Part shown: positions 17,806 through 20,175 of the stretch, piece after piece | How the letters are laid out: every line of letters starts with the position of its first letter | Position numbering within the stretch: the first letter of the stretch is position 1 | Source of the DNA: a virus | DNA: 20,175 nucleotides | Reading direction: 5' to 3' (one strand) | Virus record (IMG/VR): IMGVR_UViG_3300032294_001134 | Coordinates: 1-20,175 of that record | Position numbers and translations under genes: made by a program | Notes under the pieces: generated by a model | Told to the model about the DNA's origin: nothing | The model's input: only the letters and a program-made list of their open reading frames with translations | The model's database searches: none

Positions 17806-18156
17806 TTAAATTTTATCAACTATTTCTAGGGGCACTATGACTTCGGCAGACAAAATCTCGCCACTAGCCATCTTGCGAATAAAGCGTCCCTTTGGGTTAT
17901 CAAGGTTGATAGCAAGTTTAGTTCTGCGTTTGCCCACGATAGTGGCACTTTCGCCACGCAGGTAGGTAGTTCCGCACCTATCGTTTATACGAACCTTGTC
18001 GCCAATACCGAAATCGTCTAACTTTTTAGTTGCTCCAATAAGTGCCAGCCTTGTATCAACAAGTCTGCGTAGGTCGTGGAGTTGTTTGTCCATCTCGCCA
18101 TTTTCTATTTTGTCCGAGACAGATACATACAAATCAAGATTACTCAACGCTATCAT
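17806..18156 (-). CDS. SH3/KOW-like hypothetical protein
   Basis: A 116-residue protein. The front is helical (GEMDKQLHDLRRLVDTRLALIG). The second half (GIGDKVRINDRCGTTYLRGE...ATIVGKRRTKLAINLDNPKGRF) looks like a small SH3-type beta barrel with G-D-K-V-R-I-N-D-R-C, a pattern I recall from actinophage proteins of unknown function. Start choice: several in-frame ATGs (18168-18156) lie within the end of the preceding gene; 18156 has GGAG at about 8 bases. Translational coupling with the upstream gene is likely. Confidence 0.65.
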   Translation of the reverse strand: MIALSNLDLYVSVSDKIENGEMDKQLHDLRRLVDTRLALIGATKKLDDFGIGDKVRINDRCGTTYLRGESATIVGKRRTKLAINLDNPKGRFIRKMASGEILSAEVIVPLEIVDKI

Positions 18157-18367
18157 CATCATCTCCATCTACGATACCAATGTCGTTAGATACAGAGGCA
18201 ACATCAAAGCCATAGTATTCCTTGATAAAGACACTAGCAGTTCTCACCGCAAAGTCTTCATCTTCCTCCCCATCAAGTCTCAACTTATCATCAAGAACAA
18301 CTGTGGTCATAAGAGTGAAGTAGTCCCCAACAAACAATACTGTTCGTGAAAGATTTATGTTATCCAT
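18140..18367 (-). CDS. Hypothetical acidic protein
   Basis: A 75-residue, strongly acidic protein: MDNINLSRTVLFVGDYFTLM, then LRLDGEEDEDFAVRTASVFIK, with a C-terminal Asp run (DGDDDDSVE). No family recognised. It starts through TAAGGAAAAAGTAAAATG: the stop of the upstream gene, the ribosome site and a near copy of the dispersed A-rich box are fused together. Acidic small proteins of phages sometimes mimic DNA or bind basic partners, but nothing specific is seen. Confidence 0.65.
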   Translation of the reverse strand: MDNINLSRTVLFVGDYFTLMTTVVLDDKLRLDGEEDEDFAVRTASVFIKEYYGFDVASVSNDIGIVDGDDDDSVE

Positions 18368-18379
18368 TTTACTTTTTCC

Positions 18380-18595
18380 TTAGCAATCCATAGTAGAGAT
18401 AATGTGAGATAAATAATCATCATAGACATCAGCATTACGATAAAACTCGCCATCACCTTGATAGGCATACTTCCACTCGTTCTCTGCTTCGTCCCAAATA
18501 GTTCCATCAGGAAAGCGCACTTCTTCGCTATCTGTGTCGTGAGACCAAGTTCCTGTCTCATCATCAAACTTGATTATGTAATGGTGTTCAGCCAT
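18380..18595 (-). CDS. Hypothetical acidic aromatic-rich protein
   Basis: A 71-residue acidic protein beginning MAEHHYIIKFDDETGTWSHD, rich in Asp, Glu, Trp and Tyr. RFPDGTIWDEAENEWKYAYQGDGEF suggests a small beta sheet. The ATG at 18595 overlaps the upstream stop as TGATG, so it is coupled. No family recognised. Confidence 0.7.
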   Translation of the reverse strand: MAEHHYIIKFDDETGTWSHDTDSEEVRFPDGTIWDEAENEWKYAYQGDGEFYRNADVYDDYLSHIISTMDC

Positions 18596-18873
18596 CACAA
18601 GCCCTCTTCTTCTGTGGCTTTCTCAATGTGTTCCGCAATAAGGTCAGGGTCGCAACCAGCAGACACCAACATCTTGCGCCACAAGTTCATAGCACCAAAC
18701 TTCTTATCCATCAAGAAGAACATCTCTTCCAAGTCAAACTCTTGACCGCGCTCGCCCCTCTTGTGTCGGCGTTCAATCTTTTCGTCCATCAAAGTAATAA
18801 ACATACCCACCGACATAGTAAGCAAAGATAGTTCTTCTTCAGTTACTTGTACTTCTACTAAATCGTTAGCCAT
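18595..18873 (-). CDS. Hypothetical helical protein
   Basis: A 92-residue, probably all-helical acidic protein: VTEEELSLLTMSVGMFITLM, DEKIERRHKRGERGQEFDL, then FFLMDKKFGAMNLWRKMLVSAG and AEHIEKATEEEG. No membrane or signal segment. ATG follows AAAGGGGTTAGCAA. First gene of the four-gene unit 18873-17806, driven by the strongest-looking promoter in the window (18904-18932). Function unknown. Confidence 0.75.
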   Translation of the reverse strand: MANDLVEVQVTEEELSLLTMSVGMFITLMDEKIERRHKRGERGQEFDLEEMFFLMDKKFGAMNLWRKMLVSAGCDPDLIAEHIEKATEEEGL

Positions 18874-18903
18874 TTGCTAACCCCTTTCTTTTCCCTTGTC
18901 TTT

Positions 18904-18932
18904 ATTATACAGGACTTCCCCTTAGAAGTCAA
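18904..18932 (-). promoter_or_regulatory. Promoter (TTGACT-N17-TATAAT)
   Basis: TTGACT at 18932-18927 and a perfect TATAAT at 18909-18904, spacer 17. Drives the 18873-17806 unit. Confidence 0.85.
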
Positions 18933-18940
18933 GTCTATTT

Positions 18941-20008
18941 TTACTTCGCCAACACGAATACTTTGCTCTTGGCGATAAGTGGTTTGTCTTCCGGACCTTT
19001 TACATAAGGACTAATCCAAATACGCTTTTTGATTACGCCCTTACTAATTGGGTCTTTGTATGGTTGCCATCTCCAATGACCACCAACAATCCATCTATGC
19101 GACCACTCAACCGCACTTTCTTCGTGGGTCTCATCTGTGTCCGCATTTACATACCTGCGCTTGCGGAATTGAACAACTACAAACTCTGCTGGCAACTTAT
19201 CTCGCTCAATGCGTTTGCGTTGCGCTCTGTTCTCTGCTTGGTGCTTTGATACCTCTGTAAGTGTCTGCGACATAATCAAGAAGTAAGCCCACATAAGTCT
19301 TGTGTTGTTAGTGGCGGGAGTTAGTTTATTGTTTTTGTATTCTTCCCACTCTTCGTCCGAAAGAAGTTCTTTTCCACCGGGCTTGAAAGTCAAAGCGCGT
19401 ATAGCGTCCATGTCTTTTTCGTTAGCGTTGATTTCTTCTTTGCCTATCTTTTCGTGTTGAAAGATACTCTTACAACTAATCCAATGAAAGCGACCTAGAA
19501 GCCTAGTTACATCATCAGGCTCGGCAAGAATAACTTTTGCTAAATCATCAGGAGTTCTATAAGCGTCATTCCAGAAAGAGATTGAAACGCCTAATTTTCC
19601 ATCTTCACCAAATACTTTTTTCCAAAGCATTAGGTTGATAAGCATTTCTCTTCCGCGAACATCTCGAACCGCGAGTGGCTTCTCAAAGTAAGCAAAGCCT
19701 CTATCAGTAGGGATTAGGCTTATGTCTATCTCATCTGTCTCATCTAATTTATTAGAAGCAAAAGTAACTAAGTCAGACATTTCATCTTTGACGAAGAAAC
19801 ACTCCGCGTTCGTTCCTGCTTCAATAATGTCCTTGCGATAAACACCAATAGCCTTCTTGTGGTCAGACTTTTCCCACTCTGCCTCTGTGTAAAGGTATTT
19901 CTTTCCAACCGAAATCTCTACATAGGTTTGTAGTAAATCTTCCCAACGACTATCTAGGCACTTCCCCTTGAAGTATGCCTGTATGTCTAATACATCTGTT
20001 GGCTTCAT
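18941..20008 (-). CDS. Conserved phage protein of unknown function, 355 residues
   Basis: A 355-residue soluble protein, the largest gene outside the structural block. The N-terminal two thirds is charged alpha/beta with no recognised motif. The C-terminal ~110 residues read VVVQFRKRRYVN ... WSHRWIVGGHWRWQPY ... RIWISPYVKGPEDKPLIAKSKVFVL. I recall the combination W-S-H-R-W-x-V-x-G-H-W-R and I-W-I-x-P-x-V-K-G-P-E-D-x-P-L from many actinobacterial plasmid, prophage and phage proteins of unknown function. Its basic and aromatic residues would suit nucleic-acid binding. ATG follows AAGGGGAAAA. It has its own promoter; no terminator separates it from the 18904-18932 promoter. Confidence 0.8.
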   Translation of the reverse strand: MKPTDVLDIQAYFKGKCLDSRWEDLLQTYVEISVGKKYLYTEAEWEKSDHKKAIGVYRKDIIEAGTNAECFFVKDEMSDLVTFASNKLDETDEIDISLIPTDRGFAYFEKPLAVRDVRGREMLINLMLWKKVFGEDGKLGVSISFWNDAYRTPDDLAKVILAEPDDVTRLLGRFHWISCKSIFQHEKIGKEEINANEKDMDAIRALTFKPGGKELLSDEEWEEYKNNKLTPATNNTRLMWAYFLIMSQTLTEVSKHQAENRAQRKRIERDKLPAEFVVVQFRKRRYVNADTDETHEESAVEWSHRWIVGGHWRWQPYKDPISKGVIKKRIWISPYVKGPEDKPLIAKSKVFVLAK

Positions 20009-20032
20009 TTTTCCCCTTTCCTTATTGCCCTA

Positions 20033-20061
20033 AGTGTAACAAAAAAATTTGATTTAGTCAA
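20033..20061 (-). promoter_or_regulatory. Promoter (TTGACT-N17-TACACT)
   Basis: TTGACT at 20061-20056, TACACT at 20038-20033, spacer 17, followed by TAG. The -35 lies over the last codons and stop of the upstream gene (L-D-stop). Confidence 0.75.
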
Positions 20062-20175
20062 GTTCATCTTCCTGCGCTCTTCGCTCTTTTTCTTCGAGAG
20101 CGTCAGCACACTCAATCAGTTCCTCAATGGGTCTGTAATCAAGTTGGTCTAGGTGTTCTTGGAAGCAAAGAGCCA
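20054..20175 (-). CDS. Partial hypothetical protein, 3' end only
   Basis: An open minus-strand frame running in from the window edge and ending at TAA (20056-20054). The 39 or so visible residues, ALCFQEHLDQLDYRPIEELI then ECADALEEKERRAQEDELD, are acidic and helical. Too short to assign. The other two minus-strand frames here contain stops, so this is the likely gene. Confidence 0.55.
   Translation of the reverse strand, partial: ALCFQEHLDQLDYRPIEELIECADALEEKERRAQEDELD

Overview
This window looks like a piece of a tailed-phage (Caudoviricetes) or prophage genome with an actinobacterial host. The reading rests on recognisable protein families: a portal protein, a DUF5824-type head-region protein, a DUF1360 membrane protein, DUF7694, DUF6011, DUF3846 and WGR-like phage proteins, a secreted lytic transglycosylase-like lysin, and many tiny Cys-rich proteins. 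Base composition is moderately AT-rich, unlike phages of high-GC hosts such as Streptomyces or Mycobacterium. A low-GC aquatic actinobacterial host is therefore plausible, but this is inference. No integrase, terminase, major capsid or tail gene is in view, so lifestyle cannot be decided.

Layout. (1) 2-6570, minus strand: a tightly overlapping structural block transcribed leftwards (two-HTH protein, two small unknowns, DUF1360 protein, portal, DUF5824-type protein, and a large acidic protein with an internal duplication). (2) 6571-7196: a divergent, repeat-rich non-coding control region with perhaps one tiny membrane ORF. (3) 7197-9351, plus strand: six small genes driven by four TTGACA-N17 promoters, with two strong terminators, ending in a bidirectional terminator at 9387-9430. 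(4) 9517-10612, minus: a lysis pair in which the catalytic lysin and a wall-binding-like protein are separate, overlapping genes. (5) 10825-14141, minus: a DUF6011 protein and a long run of very small overlapping genes (membrane, zinc-ribbon, HTH, DUF7694, dual-specificity phosphatase). (6) 14399-20175, minus: genes mostly built as one promoter, one or a few small genes and one terminator, including an HslV/proteasome-like Ntn hydrolase, a DUF3846 protein and a 355-residue unknown.

The most interesting signals are: (a) an exact 14-mer, GCAAAAAGTAAAAA, present seven times between 9.1 and 16.8 kb with several near copies, asymmetric and mostly co-oriented with transcription, which resembles the stoperators of Cluster A mycobacteriophages without matching their sequence; (b) a candidate 6C-type C-rich small RNA at 17678-17790 whose first loop is perfectly complementary over 12 nt to the ribosome-binding site of the DUF3846 gene; (c) an HslV-like protease gene; (d) a shared LTASA-like motif in three consecutive head-region proteins, possibly a prohead-protease site; (e) paralogous pairs placed on opposite strands around the control region (two-HTH proteins, and ~50-residue LPDS/FVAR proteins); (f) strand-specific promoter classes, TTGACA rightwards and TTGACT leftwards; (g) a strongly structured 5' leader at 16554-16632.

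Several genes shorter than 60 codons were found by reading the strands directly (11404-11553, 12232-12408, 12409-12576, 12579-12749, 13977-14141, 14830-14940, 14931-15071).
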